Source: Dicaeum eximium (Eukaryota > Chordata > Aves > Passeriformes > Dicaeidae). From it: a stretch of 64,000 bases of DNA. The notes beneath the pieces were generated by a model. It made no database searches, was not told where the DNA came from, and was given only the letters and a program-made list of their open reading frames with translations. The DNA is taken from positions 1,494,208 through 1,558,207 of the forward strand of contig VWZP01008343.1 of the NCBI GenBank assembly GCA_013396995.1. The letters run 5' to 3'. Every line of letters begins with the position of its first letter. Position 1 is the first letter of the stretch. Positions 51,690 through 64,000 of the stretch are shown piece by piece. A program made the translations under genes and the position numbers.

Positions 51690-54600
51690 ATCTACCATAT
51701 GGGGTATTTACCTTACTGTAAAGAGTTGATACCATTGATTTTATAACTACTCCAAAATTAGACACAAGCATAATTACAGTACTGAACATCTGACGCAGGC
51801 ATAAAGTGGATATACAATATTTCCAAGAATCAGACTAAATATTTGTTAAACGTTTACCCTTCTTGCAAGGGATAAAAATTTAGTGGGTACCTTCTGCAAC
51901 TCATGTCTTCATGGGTGGGGATAAATATAGCTTTCAGCAAAAGAGTCCCATAAAATAGAGAAACTAATATTAATTCTAATATTGTTATGCATAACAGTGG
52001 AATCAAAAACTGAACCCTTGATGCACAAACAGAACTGTTATTTGTGCCACAGAGAGCTCATGGACGGAGAAACATCTATTTTAACAACATTAAAAGTTAA
52101 AATGTCTGTAAATTGCAAAGGTTCTGTTCTCAGTTTTAGAATTCAGTTTACACAGAAGTATAATTTACTACTCTATTGCTTGTTTCCAGAGATGGAGGAC
52201 ATTAATACAGATTTAATAGGGATTTTGGAATGAGTGAGAGTGTTTTTCCCACAGCAATGAAAAGAACTGCCAACATTTGGCTCATGTGATTACTTTACTG
52301 TTGTTTAAATTTCATTGTACATATTTACAGTGAATAATATGTTAGTGAGGCTATATCCATTCCTAAGTGTCATCTTAGTATTTGAAATGGAAGTTAAAAA
52401 TGAAGTAAAATAATTTTTCCTTTGAAATTAGAGGGGCTTTGTTTTCTAAAAGTAATGAAATAACTGAATTTTAAATGTCATGTAAGATGAAAGCTGGTTA
52501 AAGGACTCTGGGTATAGCCCCTTATTGGAGGAAGTTCTGTTGCTAAGCAACAAAATCCGTAAAGTGTTAGGTTCATAAAGCACAGATTAATTAATATACT
52601 TAGTAGATAGTGAACAAAGTAATAAATTGTTCTTGAAAGGCTGTATTAAACAAGTGGCTGAAACATTTCAGGTAGCAGCTTCAACACTCACTTAAAATTG
52701 GAGCCTATGATCAGAGTTCCAATACTTCCAGTGGGGATCTAAACCTGGACACTGCTGCAGATTTTAGTCTAAATTTATCTGTGTTGAATATCCAGTACGA
52801 TAAAGGCTTACTATCTTACTTTCAAAGACAAATCTGACTGCTGTGAGTTGTGAGAAATTAATTCACAAGGATTGCTTTGCTAAGAACATAATTAGCAATA
52901 TACTACCTGATTTTTGATTGTAAGTCAAATAAGAAAACTAAACAAAGGTTGCATTTTTATATATAAATTTCATATTCTGATGCTGAATAAGCTGAAACTA
53001 CTGCAGAATAAGAGAAGAATGGCTTATAATGGCTTATGGCTTGTAATTCAATTGAGCAATTCCAGGAACATTTTAAAAGGTTCAACAATGTAGGAGAAAC
53101 TTAAATTGAGGGATCTTGAAAGATAAAAAGACAATAAATTCAATACATTCTGGAAAAAATTGGTTATACAGTATCAAAAGGCATATAGGATCATGAAAAA
53201 TTAATTGCGGGAGTCTTATTAGAAGCCCTGTACAGAAGTGTGATTCTGCTGAAGATTTGCATCACTGTAACTTCCATAACGTCAGAAGAAAGAAAATGGA
53301 AACAAAAGAAAAAAAAAAAAACAAAAACAAAACAACTAAACATAATTGTTAATAATTGGAGTAATTCAAAGATTAAAATGCCAGTGGTCCAGAATGATAC
53401 GAACATGAAAATGACAACAGACTCCTAGAAACCTTGGTTGACATAGGACTGCTTCAGGTATTTATCTGAAAAAGAACCAAGCCACTTCAAAACCAACAAG
53501 CAAACCAAAATACCCACAAAACCAAGCTCTGTGTATGAAAGGTTGTTCTTGCTATCAATAGGCACATATGAGATTTTGGGAATGAGTCAGGCCGCAAATA
53601 CTGGGGTGGTGGGAAATTTGGCTTCTGCACAGGCTTTTCTTGCAGAAGACAGAAACCTCCACTTAGGATAAGAGATAATCAGGAACTAGTTTTTGTGATT
53701 GATCACCAAATATGTAAAAGATATGCCTAGATTCTCAGTACAAAATCAATGTCAAAAGAAATTGTGATCAACTCCACTAGTAGGCTACGTAATCTGTGCC
53801 CTGCAAGTTTAGAGAACATTGGCAGCTCATAATCTCTTGGGGAATTTCAGAAATGAAGCCAAACACCTGTTGAGCAAAGTAGTTTGAGTTTTGACATTTT
53901 GGAGTAAAGAATTAGACTCTGGATGGTATTATACAGTTATCCTCTGATCTGAGCTCAAAGAAAGAGACAAAAAATACGCCCAATATTCAGAGAGCTAAAT
54001 AATAATATTATTAATAATACATTATATATGCCAATATATATCTTATATATCTTCACAATTTCCACTAGATCTTACCTTCAAATCCAGCAGACATTAACTT
54101 CAACAATTTTTACTTATGTTGTTTTCTTCAAAAAAATGAAGAGTTAAAATGATCTTATGAGGGTATATATCTACGAGCAAAGTATTTATTATTTTTATTA
54201 ATTTATGTTACATTGCAGTTGTGTGCTAAACCTCACAGATTAATTAACTGATTTTTAATGTAAGTGTTAAAGCTCTTCTGATGAATGAAAAAAATAGTTG
54301 TGTTTTTAGGATTTGATTTTGACTAAGCAATCTGAAATTCACCTGAAAATCATGAACTTTGTGAAATATTATTTATATTAGTTAGTCACTTGGAGTAGTT
54401 TTCTTCTTGAGATTAGAATCTTCTTGATGTTGCAATCTGGAGAACAATTCTGGACATCAGGACAAGGATTTGTGAATCTCTGAAGCCAAGAGAGTGCAGT
54501 GCTCTGTGGAGGTAAGTGTGCTTGTGATGACAGGGGATGTCACAGAGTTTTGCTAGGGCAATACTCTATCTGCACTCCAGTGCTTTTATTTTTCCATGAC

Positions 54601-56060
54601 TAGAGAAAACCCAGATGCAACACACTAACACTGCTGTATTACACCTGGTATTTGAGTATCCTTCTTTCTCACCTTTATCTGATTCTGTTACAGATTTTGT
54701 TTTCTACTAGAGATATGTTATTTATTGGAGGAACCATTCTTGGCAATTTTCTGGTTTACACAATGGGTTTTGACATTCATAGACATCTGTGTTAAATGTA
54801 TATGAATATATTCTTTTAGGTCCTTTGTTAGGTACTTAATTCTACTGAACTTTGAAGGCGAGCTGGAAGACTAATTTAATAATACTCCTGAAAAATCAAA
54901 TATTATGCATAAAATAACACAGCAAAGTTATTTTCATTACTTATTTTCACTTGTTTTTCTAAATTTATAACTTTAGTGGAAACTGCCTCAAAAAATTATC
55001 TTAAGAGAGCAAACCAGGAGCTCTGCAGACACTTGCAGTTGTACTTTTTTCCACTGTATAGAAATATCCTGAATAACATGTATTGGCTTAAAAATGAACT
55101 AGAGCATCAGCTGAATTGGCCGTTTCTACCTTGCTAGAATTCTGTTTATTTTGTGCTTGAGAGACTTGNTGTCTGGAAGGCAAATGTGAGATAAGCAAAG
55201 CTTGTGTTCCCTTTCACTGGAATCTGTGCCTAGCTGCTTCACCCTTTTGAAATAAGCTCACACTGCTCAGTTGTACAATCCTTATGCCTGCTGAGAAGCA
55301 CTTAATACTGAGAGGAGGCTCCTGGGTATCAATGAAACTACTCAGAAGAACTGCACTACGCAAGCTGAGTAAGGGCTGCAGAACCAAACCCACAAGAACA
55401 AGCCCTGAAAGATGTGCTGTTAAAGCAATTAGAGCTGTAAGCAGGATAGCTCCCCTCCTGGGATTTTAGTGTGAAAATGAAGATCTAATAACGTTTGTTT
55501 TCATCATGTTGACTTGCTGAGCCAGTCACAGGGAAAGACATGTTAAAAAAAATAAAAAAGAAAGGAAGACTAAAAATAATGCTAGGAGAACACAATAGCA
55601 TACACTATCCTAAAGCTTCTGGGAGGGAGGAAACTGTTGACTGAATCAAGCAGTGTGCTCTCACTACAGTGCTAATAAATAGTACAGATTTGTAGCTATC
55701 ATTTAGGAGATGAAAAAAAAACTGCAGGTGGGGTGATGCTTCCTTTCTGGAATATATCTCCTTACTGGTTCCATTTCTTTTATTAATGTATCTGATATTC
55801 AAAAGTGTATATTAATAAACTTAATTAAATAGTTATTAAATAATTGCCTATTCTTTCTCAGTTTTTTTTTTAACAATGTTGCTCTCACTCGTTAGTAGTA
55901 ACTTTAGTTTACTGTATTGTGTTACATGCTTATTAATATTCCATACAATGATAAAGTTAAAAAAAAACCACAATGTGCATAGGCATTGACACCTCAAAGG
56001 CCACTAACTCAGACAAATGAATGTTTACAAGAGATTGCCTACTTTTAAATACTGACAATA
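51690..56060. other. AT-rich noncoding stretch
   Basis: No gene or named repeat was identified. Noted items are an RFX-type X-box at 52539-52551, an A-rich tract near 53308-53332, a GGAGGTAAGTGTG donor-like word near 54508, and an N at 55169 in otherwise complex sequence. Confidence 0.5.
52539..52551. promoter_or_regulatory. RFX X-box-like site
   Basis: GTTGCTAAGCAAC is an inverted repeat of two 6-bp half sites around one base and fits the known RFX X-box pattern (GTNRCY-N-RGYAAC). A 13-base palindromic match is unusual but can occur by chance in 64 kb. No promoter is visible beside it, so it would be a distal element if functional. Confidence 0.4.
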
Positions 56061-56066
56061 TTTTTT

Positions 56067-56125
56067 GTATATATACATATATATGTATATAAACACTATA
56101 TATATATATATGTACGTATATATGT
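56067..56125. repeat. (TA)n-type palindromic repeat
   Basis: Alternating TA sequence with GTATATATACATATATATGT and a second TATATATATATATGTACGTA block. It is self-complementary over much of its length. Confidence 0.94.
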
Positions 56126-56129
56126 TTGC

Positions 56130-57945
56130 AGAAATACCTGCAGAGATTGGTCCTTATTGTATTAAGCTATGTAGGTAGCAAAAGGGACCTGTTTCAAGGC
56201 ATGGTAGTAGAAGACTGAAAATTATAATTCTGCTTGGAATTAGAAATAGATGACAATATCATTTCATGTCAGCGACATCCAGCAAAGCTACTAATAGTGA
56301 TTTTGGATCATATGTTACCAATACATCAGCACATGCTTTCTGATTAAGTATGTGAAAATCTATACCTCAGAAGCTTTTTTTTCTTTTGGAAAATGTAACT
56401 TCTTTCAATAAATCAATGAGTGTTTGGTGGAGATTTTGTTATGCGAACCAAGCAGAATCTTAAAAAGGGAGAACAATATGTTAAAAGAAATTTGTTCTGA
56501 AAAAGGAATGCTTTGATACTGGAGACAAGCAGCACAGCAGGAGCTTAAACAAACGAAAACAACCTTGGTGTGTGCTATTCTTCTCTGGTGACAGCTTTGT
56601 GGAGGGCATCTAGCTGTTAGAGAGCAATTTAAGAGAAGGATCTGGCAGCATGTAGCATCATCGTATCACAACAAAGGAAGAAAATGAGATCTTGCTCTTT
56701 TTTTTCCCCATGAAATTCATACTGATAGTCTCTGTTTTCTATGTTGAATGCATTTACTTGGTGCATGTGTGCAGTGGTGTAGGGGGATACTTTTGCAGTA
56801 GTATGCATTAAATTTACACTCAAGAGAAGTTTCTGCCCTTCTGGAATTCTTCGTATTGGTTTGTTTTTTCCGGAGTCACTCAATAAAGAATTTGTGGTTG
56901 GAAAGATTGAAAAGGAGAGATACATTTCCCAGTGAGGGAAAGTAGCTTCAGAGGCAGAGACACAATGTTCCTTCTTTGTACCCTGCAGCAAGAAACAGCG
57001 GGTGACTCAGGGGAAATGGTGAAAACATGGGCATACTTCTCACTGGAACTCTAATAACATTCTCCCATTTTGCATCACTCATTTGCTTGATGACAGTTGT
57101 TTCTCCTCATGTGTTGCCAATCCTCCCTCTGCGCAGGGAGACACAGTGTAATTCCCTGAAAGAAGCAGTTTATGAAATAGTAAGGATGAAATTACTTCTC
57201 ACCTCACAGTTTTTCATATGGTACCTTCCCAAGGTCATTGCCACCAGGGACCTCTAGCATAATGCAATGCAGGAATTACTTTCTCCTCTCTTTCTGCCCC
57301 AAATAATGTTACAAGTATGCTGCTTTGCTGCCTGAACTTTCATGATTTTCTTTCTTTTATTTTCTTACTTGATTTCCTTCCTAGCTTGTTAGCAGCTGGT
57401 GTCAGACTGCCCAAAGAATGGTTAGTCCTGCTCAAATAAATTTTTCGTTTAATACAAGGCACCTCTGTCCCACTTCCATGTTACAGTCAGAAAAAGAACT
57501 GTCATTTGTAAAAAATTATATTCTACTTCTGTAAAAAGAAAAAAAAAAGAGTTTTAAAATGTTTTTTGTAATAATACAAGACACACAAACAAACCTCTTT
57601 AGTAATGCTGATGCTACCAGTCCCAATGATGCTGTTACAAGTTTGAGACAATACTTCAATTTATTGTAGGTATTGATTATATAATTCAGTCTTATAATTG
57701 CTTTTTGTGTACAAGTTTATCAATAGTTTTATGCATTTCTGTTTCTTTGTTTTAATTTTTTTAACCCTGAAAAAACAGCAATCAGAAAAAATTAGAAGAA
57801 TAACAAGTGCCAGCTCCAAAAATAATGGGAGACATTAAAACTTCTCTTCATTTTTCTGAGACTGGCATAAGATTTTTGCAGGTATCTCTAGTAATTAGGA
57901 GAGTCTAAAAAGCAAGGAAGCACCAAAGAAGTGCAACACAAACTT
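56130..57945. other. AT-rich noncoding stretch
   Basis: The 120-codon frame at 56629-56991 (-) and the 76-codon frame at 57027-57257 (+) have no recognisable domain. No repeat family was identified. Confidence 0.5.
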
Positions 57946-57954
57946 TTTCAAATA

Positions 57955-58108
<154 letters not shown>

Positions 58109-58114
58109 CCTGAT

Positions 58115-61100
58115 ATGTTATGTTTGTTTCCTCAAAGACAGGCAGAAACACAAATGTGGAGTTGACATGTTCAAATTTTGTCTGTGGGGAGAAAAGAGGG
58201 TAGGAGAAGGATTAGGTTAGGGTCCTACTGCAAATTGGGAAGTGACTGTAAATGCCATGAAGCACACTGCATCTTAGGCATTGTCACATTCCCTGGCCTC
58301 TAAGCATTTCACTTTAGAGCTTTCAATGCAATTGTTTCTGACCTGCTAAAAACACTGATATCCTTCCCTTTACAATGGAATTCCCTGGGACAAGGCCTGT
58401 CATTTTGGTTGCATCATGAATTTTCTCAAAACTCTGTATGACTAACAGAACCAGAAGTTAAAATGAACTCACTGGTTATCATTGATATTTTTTTATCTTC
58501 ACACTGCACTCTACAGCACGCATATTAGCAAACTTTTTTTTTTCATTATTATTTATATTCTCTTACATAAGTCCTAAAACTGAGTCTTAGAACTGAGGAA
58601 CATTTAAACATATTTAGGTGTTTAGATCAAGACCCTACAATCATAAGGCTTACATTTAGACACATTATATAGTATAATTAAATAAAAAAGACTGTTAGAA
58701 ATATTTAAAATTAAGCATGATTATTAGATTTTGTGAGCTTAGAGATTAGAATTTTTTTTTCATCACCAGGTTACTTTATATAGCTCTATATACAAAAATA
58801 ATAGTGAGAAATACACAACTAATGATTTTGATTTCTGTGTAAACTGGCTGTCAATGTTCTTCTGATATCTTAGCAAGGAAGAGAAAGAAGAAGAATCAGA
58901 CACAAAAAAGCATGTCCACCTGCATTTCCTTTTTTTTTGGTCAGATCTAATTTTTTCACTCAGTGCAACAGGAACAGGATAAAGATGCCCATGGGAAAAC
59001 ATTTGATTGCTGGGAAGAAGAAAAAAAGCCAGTTCAAAGATTGCTACCTGTTACTGTTGTTATACTTTATATTCTAGATGAATCAAAAAAACATGCCAGG
59101 TCTGAAACATAAAACCTCAAATATGTGATAGTTTATGACTTCCAAAAACAATGGCTACATAACCTTACAATCTGATTTTTTTACGCATTAATTAATATTA
59201 TCAGAGTGAAGAGTAGCAAAAGTATTTTATATCGTATTTCTTTATTTTCAAGCAATATTTCAAAATAAGTTAAATATTCAGAAATAAAATTCAAGTGGCA
59301 TGTTGCAAAATGTCATTAGATAGTAAATAACATGATGCCCTCACTCTTCTGTGGAATAGAGTATGGCTCTTGAAAATCTTTTCTTTATCTATTTGTCCCC
59401 ATCCTGCTGCTATTTTTGATACTCAGGGAAAGGTTTCCAGCACATATCATCTTCCATTTAGAAGTCTTTCTGTTGTGGGCTACAGTCAATGATTTAGCTG
59501 GTTTGTTGCAATGCTTGGCAGAGCATCCTCAGGCTTATTTTCACAGCTAAGCAAGATTTTGCTAGATGGTCTCTGAATTCACAGTCGTTTTCAGACAACT
59601 CTAGAGGGAAAATTGCTGATTATTTGGAAAATGCTGTGTTGCATTTATTGAGTTTAAAAAGCAATCTTTTCTTAGGATGATGTGGATAATTTATGTAACT
59701 CAACATAGCTAAAAATTCTAAGAAAATGTTGGCTTTTTTTTTAACCCTTACAATATGACTGCAAGAGGCTAGAAATAAGTTTCTACCTGCTTGGACTTGA
59801 CCTTAGCAATTTTAGACCAATGTTAATGTTTAAGTATTAATGACTTCTGATGCAGCTTTCAAATCAAATTCAATAAAAATATGACTCCTAGCAGATTTGC
59901 AAAACAGACAACTCCAAGTAATATATGTGATTCCAAATCACATTTCTTGTTAGTTCTGTTCCTAAAATGCATTCCTTCTTTCGATAAAGACAATCTTATT
60001 TTTGTTTTAATTCATGACACAGGAACTGGTTTTAAGGTAAATAAAAATCATCTCTGGTGAGTGTCATTCAAATGGATTATCATGTAGCACAGCCACATAA
60101 TACATTTTGTTCTATACCTGTTCTCCCACATCCTGAGTACTCTAACCATTGTATAGCACAAAAGAAAGGCATCATCCTGTGTAAAGAAGAAAAAATCAGA
60201 TACATAAAGGCAAAACAGAGAGAAGCAAGTAGAGCAAAAAGATCCTTATGGAGCAACAGGAAAGCTATAGCAAAGAACTTTTGTGCATTAATCCAGTCTC
60301 ACTCCTTCCTACGAGTTAGATTAATATTGCTTTCTATGTAAAGAATTATTCAGGAGGGAAAAAGATATTCACACACCTTCAGAACTAGGTTTTGGAGAAA
60401 TTAAGGGGAAAGTCTGATTAATTTAACTTGCATTTTGTTTTTGTTTTTTTTAATCCTCCTCTTAGAATATTTCTGCAAACACGGATGACCTAGTCCAATA
60501 TTTATTCTGGACAACAATAAAGAAAAGAATGGTTTTTTTCAGATCTAGAAAATCAAAATCTATTTAACTTCAAGATCTTTTTACAAAAGTTCATCTTGAT
60601 TCTTATAGTATCTTGTTCATTCTGCTTAATGCTGCATTTCCTTCAGTTAATATTGGTGCACAAAAGCTCTGAAATTATTCCCTTGTACAGGAACCTGTAT
60701 CAAAACAGCTTCCAATCCTTTCATTCACTGTATGTGCATGAGACAGTAAACATTTCTTCATGGTTGTTTGTAAGTGTTGCAGATGCATCAGGGCTTGCGT
60801 ATGCTGTCCATGAGGTTGCGTCATTTCAAGTTTTTAGCGTCTGTAGATTTGTTTCCAGTGAAATCCAAGGACCTTTCAGGCTAACTATTGCAGTATTTAA
60901 TGGAAGGTATTAAGCTTCTGAAAAGGCAGCTGAAAACAAAAAAAGCCCAAACAAATAAACAAATAAACAAGAAAAAGATTTGCATGGTTAACAGTAGACA
61001 ACAGAAAACTTGGAAGCCATACATGGCTACTGCTTATACATCTACCCCAGGACTATTCAAACCCTTCTACATCTAGAAAGCATTTGCAGTGAGAAGTCTG

Positions 61101-64000
61101 TCTAAAATTCTTTCTTGGAATATTTGTGCAGTGATTGCACAGAAACTGACACTGTCAAAGAATAAAATATCTCCTTTAGCACAATTGTATTTTTAGTCCT
61201 CAAAAAAATTCCAAGCACTACATAGTCCATAGTACCTACTTAGACCATTCAGAATTTCTGAGTAGACTACAAAGTCTTGGCATTTTTATTTCTCTAATAA
61301 ACTCAAAATCAACTGATTACATGTTTTTTAAGAGTTTCAATAGTTTAGGGATTCATTTACAGTGACTAATGTTAAGATAATAGTTGAGAAATTATCCTTT
61401 AACAACAGTGAGCTTTCATTTAAGACAGGCTTTTATTAATCTGATTTCCTTAGACATTTTTCCTGTTTAGCTACAATGATTTAAATTCCTCTTCAAGCCT
61501 TCAAAGTCAATTATGTCATGTCAGGTCTAATCCTTGACCAGGTCCTCAGTTATCTAAGGTATGTGTTTTATTCACAGTCAGTGTGTCTAGAGAATGTGAC
61601 AAAGTCTTTACAATTCCACTGCTGGCAGAACAATGAGATCAAGCTTTAGGTCATCACTTAATAGTAATTTTACTGACATTCCTGTTGCTTCTTGTTTTAT
61701 TGTTTTGCTTTTGAGTTACAGAGAGACAACGCCTTCAAAGGAAATTAGATGTTTGCTTCATTTAATATTAATCTATCCTGATTAGCATTACAAAGTAGGG
61801 GTTAAGCAGCATTGTTACAAGACTATTACCAAATCTCCTTCCTGTATCAGAAATAATTCTAAATATCATAATCAATGTCAAGGTGAAAGAAACATTTGCC
61901 ACGTTTTATTTATATGCATATATACAGTTATTTTTAATAGCTCAGAAATAAAAAACAACTTTGAAATAGTGTGTGTTGTTCCTCTTTCATTCTTTTTAGA
62001 GTCTGACTTCCTAAGGCCTCAGAAGCTACCCCAAAATTCTTCATTCAGGAAATTTATTTTATTAATCTTTTGCTAAAAAATAATCGTTGTATATTTTGTT
62101 TGTTTGTTTATTTAATTTTGGTCAGGGTTTTAATGCTGTTCTATTAATTTAATTGCAAAAGGTATATGTTTCATACATTGCCAGCTCTATTTGATCAAAT
62201 CTATTTTTTCAGAGAAAAATTAAGTCTTCAGTTAAAATTCCATCAGTAGGAGAAAATGGAAAAATGTATTGATCTTGAATATTAATGTTGTACAGTGGTT
62301 GACATAAATGGCAAATATAACTATACTGTATCTTACTAAATGATAGTAACTATTTTAGGGATCTGCTTCACATTGATTTAGATGAAAATATTTTCTAAAT
62401 GCATTTGTGGGTTTAGACCTCAATTTTTAAATGAGAATAAATTGCGTTATTATTTTATTAGGCAAAGCTGAAAATATTACTGAATAGATTGTACAGTCTG
62501 TGCAGCCTGCCTTACTTTTGTGATGCAGAAAGTTGCATATAGTTGTAAATATTTTAAAAGAAATATTTATTGTTTTATTATTTTTTAATAAGATGCAATA
62601 TTTTTTGTTTTATTCCTAGACTATAAGACTATGGTAAGATATTTAGCACAGTTGAATAAATATTTCATTTTTAGAATGTGCCTCTTAACTGCAGACTTAA
62701 GTATGATGGGAATTCACTAATCAGGCAGGAAAAGTAAATTGTCACAGATAGCTCATGGAGATACAGAAGAGGTATAATGTTATAGGTTTATGATTAGGTA
62801 ATTAAGATTATAATGATGTACAGCTAAGAGGGGGAAGTCCCAAGACCAGAGAAGCTTTTATATACATTTAACCTCTCAGCACTGTGGTTATTTGAAATGA
62901 CTATTGGAATTCTTTGAGTATTACTCATTTCCTGCAAGATTTCATATTTAGGTTTTTTTTTTTTTAATATTTTCTGCTAAATTTCTGAGGGATTTTGTTG
63001 AATGTCAAACTACTCCAATGTTTTATCAGTCTTTAAGGCATAATATTCCCACACTGTTTGTTGTAGACATTTTCTTAACTATTGTAAGCCAGAGTTCTTG
63101 TCAAAGGAAAATGGAAAGGATAATGGAAGCCCATATCTTTATTCTGTGGATGGGATTGGAGTGTTGAGGGTTTATTGCAATGTTGTGCTGTTTGTCTCCA
63201 TTAACTTGTTCTCTACAGTTCATTGAAAATGACATAAATTTTTCCTATTATGTGATAGATTTCCCACCTAATGCTTAAAAATATCAAAGTTTTTTCATGT
63301 GTTAGTTTATTCCTATTTAGTTTTAATTAAGTGTATTAATGCCACCATTTTTCAACAAAGACTTGAAGCTTTCTATGTTTGAATTGCTTGGACACCCCAG
63401 CTCAGATGGCTGCGGTTGATAGCAGTATGATAAGAGGTACAGATTTGAGAGACTTGGACCATTCCTTACACATGGATAACTGTACTTGCATGACTGAGGT
63501 TAAGGCTGAGTAATGTCATAAAGCCTTTGTGATCATGGATTTATGAGCAATAAAGCCTAGGTTGAAACTATTAAAAATGGGCAAAATGAGATGCCTCAAA
63601 CTGCAATTTTCTGTGAAATTTATCACAGGTGACCTGTAAGTCATGAATGTGTTTGTGGGCCTACATTGTCTGGTAACAGTACTGAAGCAACCCAAATTCC
63701 TTGAAGTTCAGAAAAAAATAATTTAGATTTAAAATTCTTTTTTTAAATTAGTTATAGCCTTGAAAATGTGATAACTGAATAATAGAAGTTATTAATATCT
63801 GAGTCAAACAAATACATCATTGTGGTACAGGAAATGTTTAAGATTTTGTACATCAAGGTGCCAGAAATATATCTCTCTATCTCATGCTTATCATTCCTGT
63901 TAATAACAAAACCAGGATTAGGTCCTCAAACATAATTAGCACTCATCTAGAGAGTTATGTCCATAGTAATAATGAAGATAAGGCTAGTGGGAGATCACTG
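58115..64000. other. AT-rich noncoding stretch to the window end
   Basis: No gene or named repeat was recognised in 5.9 kb. Frames at 60057-60341 (94 codons) and 60596-60913 (105 codons), both +, are open but show no domain. Short AAAC/AAAT and TTTG repeats occur near 60950-60972 and 62096-62112. Confidence 0.5.

Noticed and set aside
56629..56991. 120-codon frame on the - strand
   Set aside because: No recognisable domain, no splice or promoter context; about the length expected by chance at the upper end for 64 kb.
58211..58224. Telomere-like TTAGG/TTAGGG words
   Set aside because: Only one or two units; not an interstitial telomeric array.
60057..60913. Two + strand frames of 94 and 105 codons
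   Set aside because: No recognisable family, low-complexity or compositional bias similar to neighbours; a conservation test would be needed to revive them.

Overview
This window looks like a gene-poor, AT-rich stretch of a bird nuclear chromosome. The assignment rests on the interspersed repeats. There are several copies of the CR1 LINE, including 3' ends with the ATTCTATG octamer tail typical of bird CR1. There is also an LTR fragment beginning TGCGGTGGGTTGACC that resembles a family I know from bird genomes. No bacterial gene organisation is present (no operons, no long open frames). I could not recognise a single protein-coding exon, tRNA or rRNA gene. The open frames are short (134 codons at most) and either fall inside repeats, encode low-complexity peptides from microsatellites, or look like chance frames in AT-rich DNA. 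The window is therefore best read as intergenic DNA or the inside of a very large intron.

Layout. 1-3.2 kb: AT-rich single-copy DNA with an (AAAAC)n and a (CA)n tract. About 3.4-6.5 kb: one old, near-complete CR1 copy on the + strand. Endonuclease, linker, reverse transcriptase and 3' UTR can be followed in order. It is broken by an (A6G)n microsatellite with an N at 3930 and by a ~0.74 kb insertion at about 5008-5750 that looks like a solo LTR. 9.4-9.7 kb: a CR1 3' fragment on the - strand. 14-15 kb: A-rich tracts, one of 34 A. 16.4-17.0 kb: three ~61-bp imperfect tandem copies in a possible LTR relic. 19.9-20.25 kb: low-complexity CAA/CCA and A-rich sequence followed by a + strand CR1 3' end. 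20.3-22.4 kb: GC-richer patches with a diverged direct-repeat pair, possibly ERV remains. 24.3-24.6 kb: a CpG-bearing (CTTC)n repeat with a 12-bp higher-order period. 26.9 kb: poly-T with an N. 33.66-33.95 kb: the avian-type LTR fragment. 39.2, 47.3 and 56.1 kb: (TA)n-type repeats. 41.2 kb: (GA)n. 44.4-44.9 kb: two CR1 3' fragments pointing away from each other. 57.95-58.1 kb: a 154-bp (GAAA)n tract. The remainder is AT-rich sequence with no recognisable gene.

No new biological system was found. The observations most worth checking are the nested CR1/LTR insertion, the ETS-like CpG-bearing tetranucleotide array at 24.3 kb, a near-perfect RFX X-box at 52.54 kb, a pair of adjacent hairpins with back-to-back E-boxes at 29.78 kb, the 61-bp tandem repeat at 16.44 kb, and two possible noncoding-RNA exon boundaries. 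All family identifications come from remembered consensus features. RepeatMasker and whole-genome alignment would decide them.
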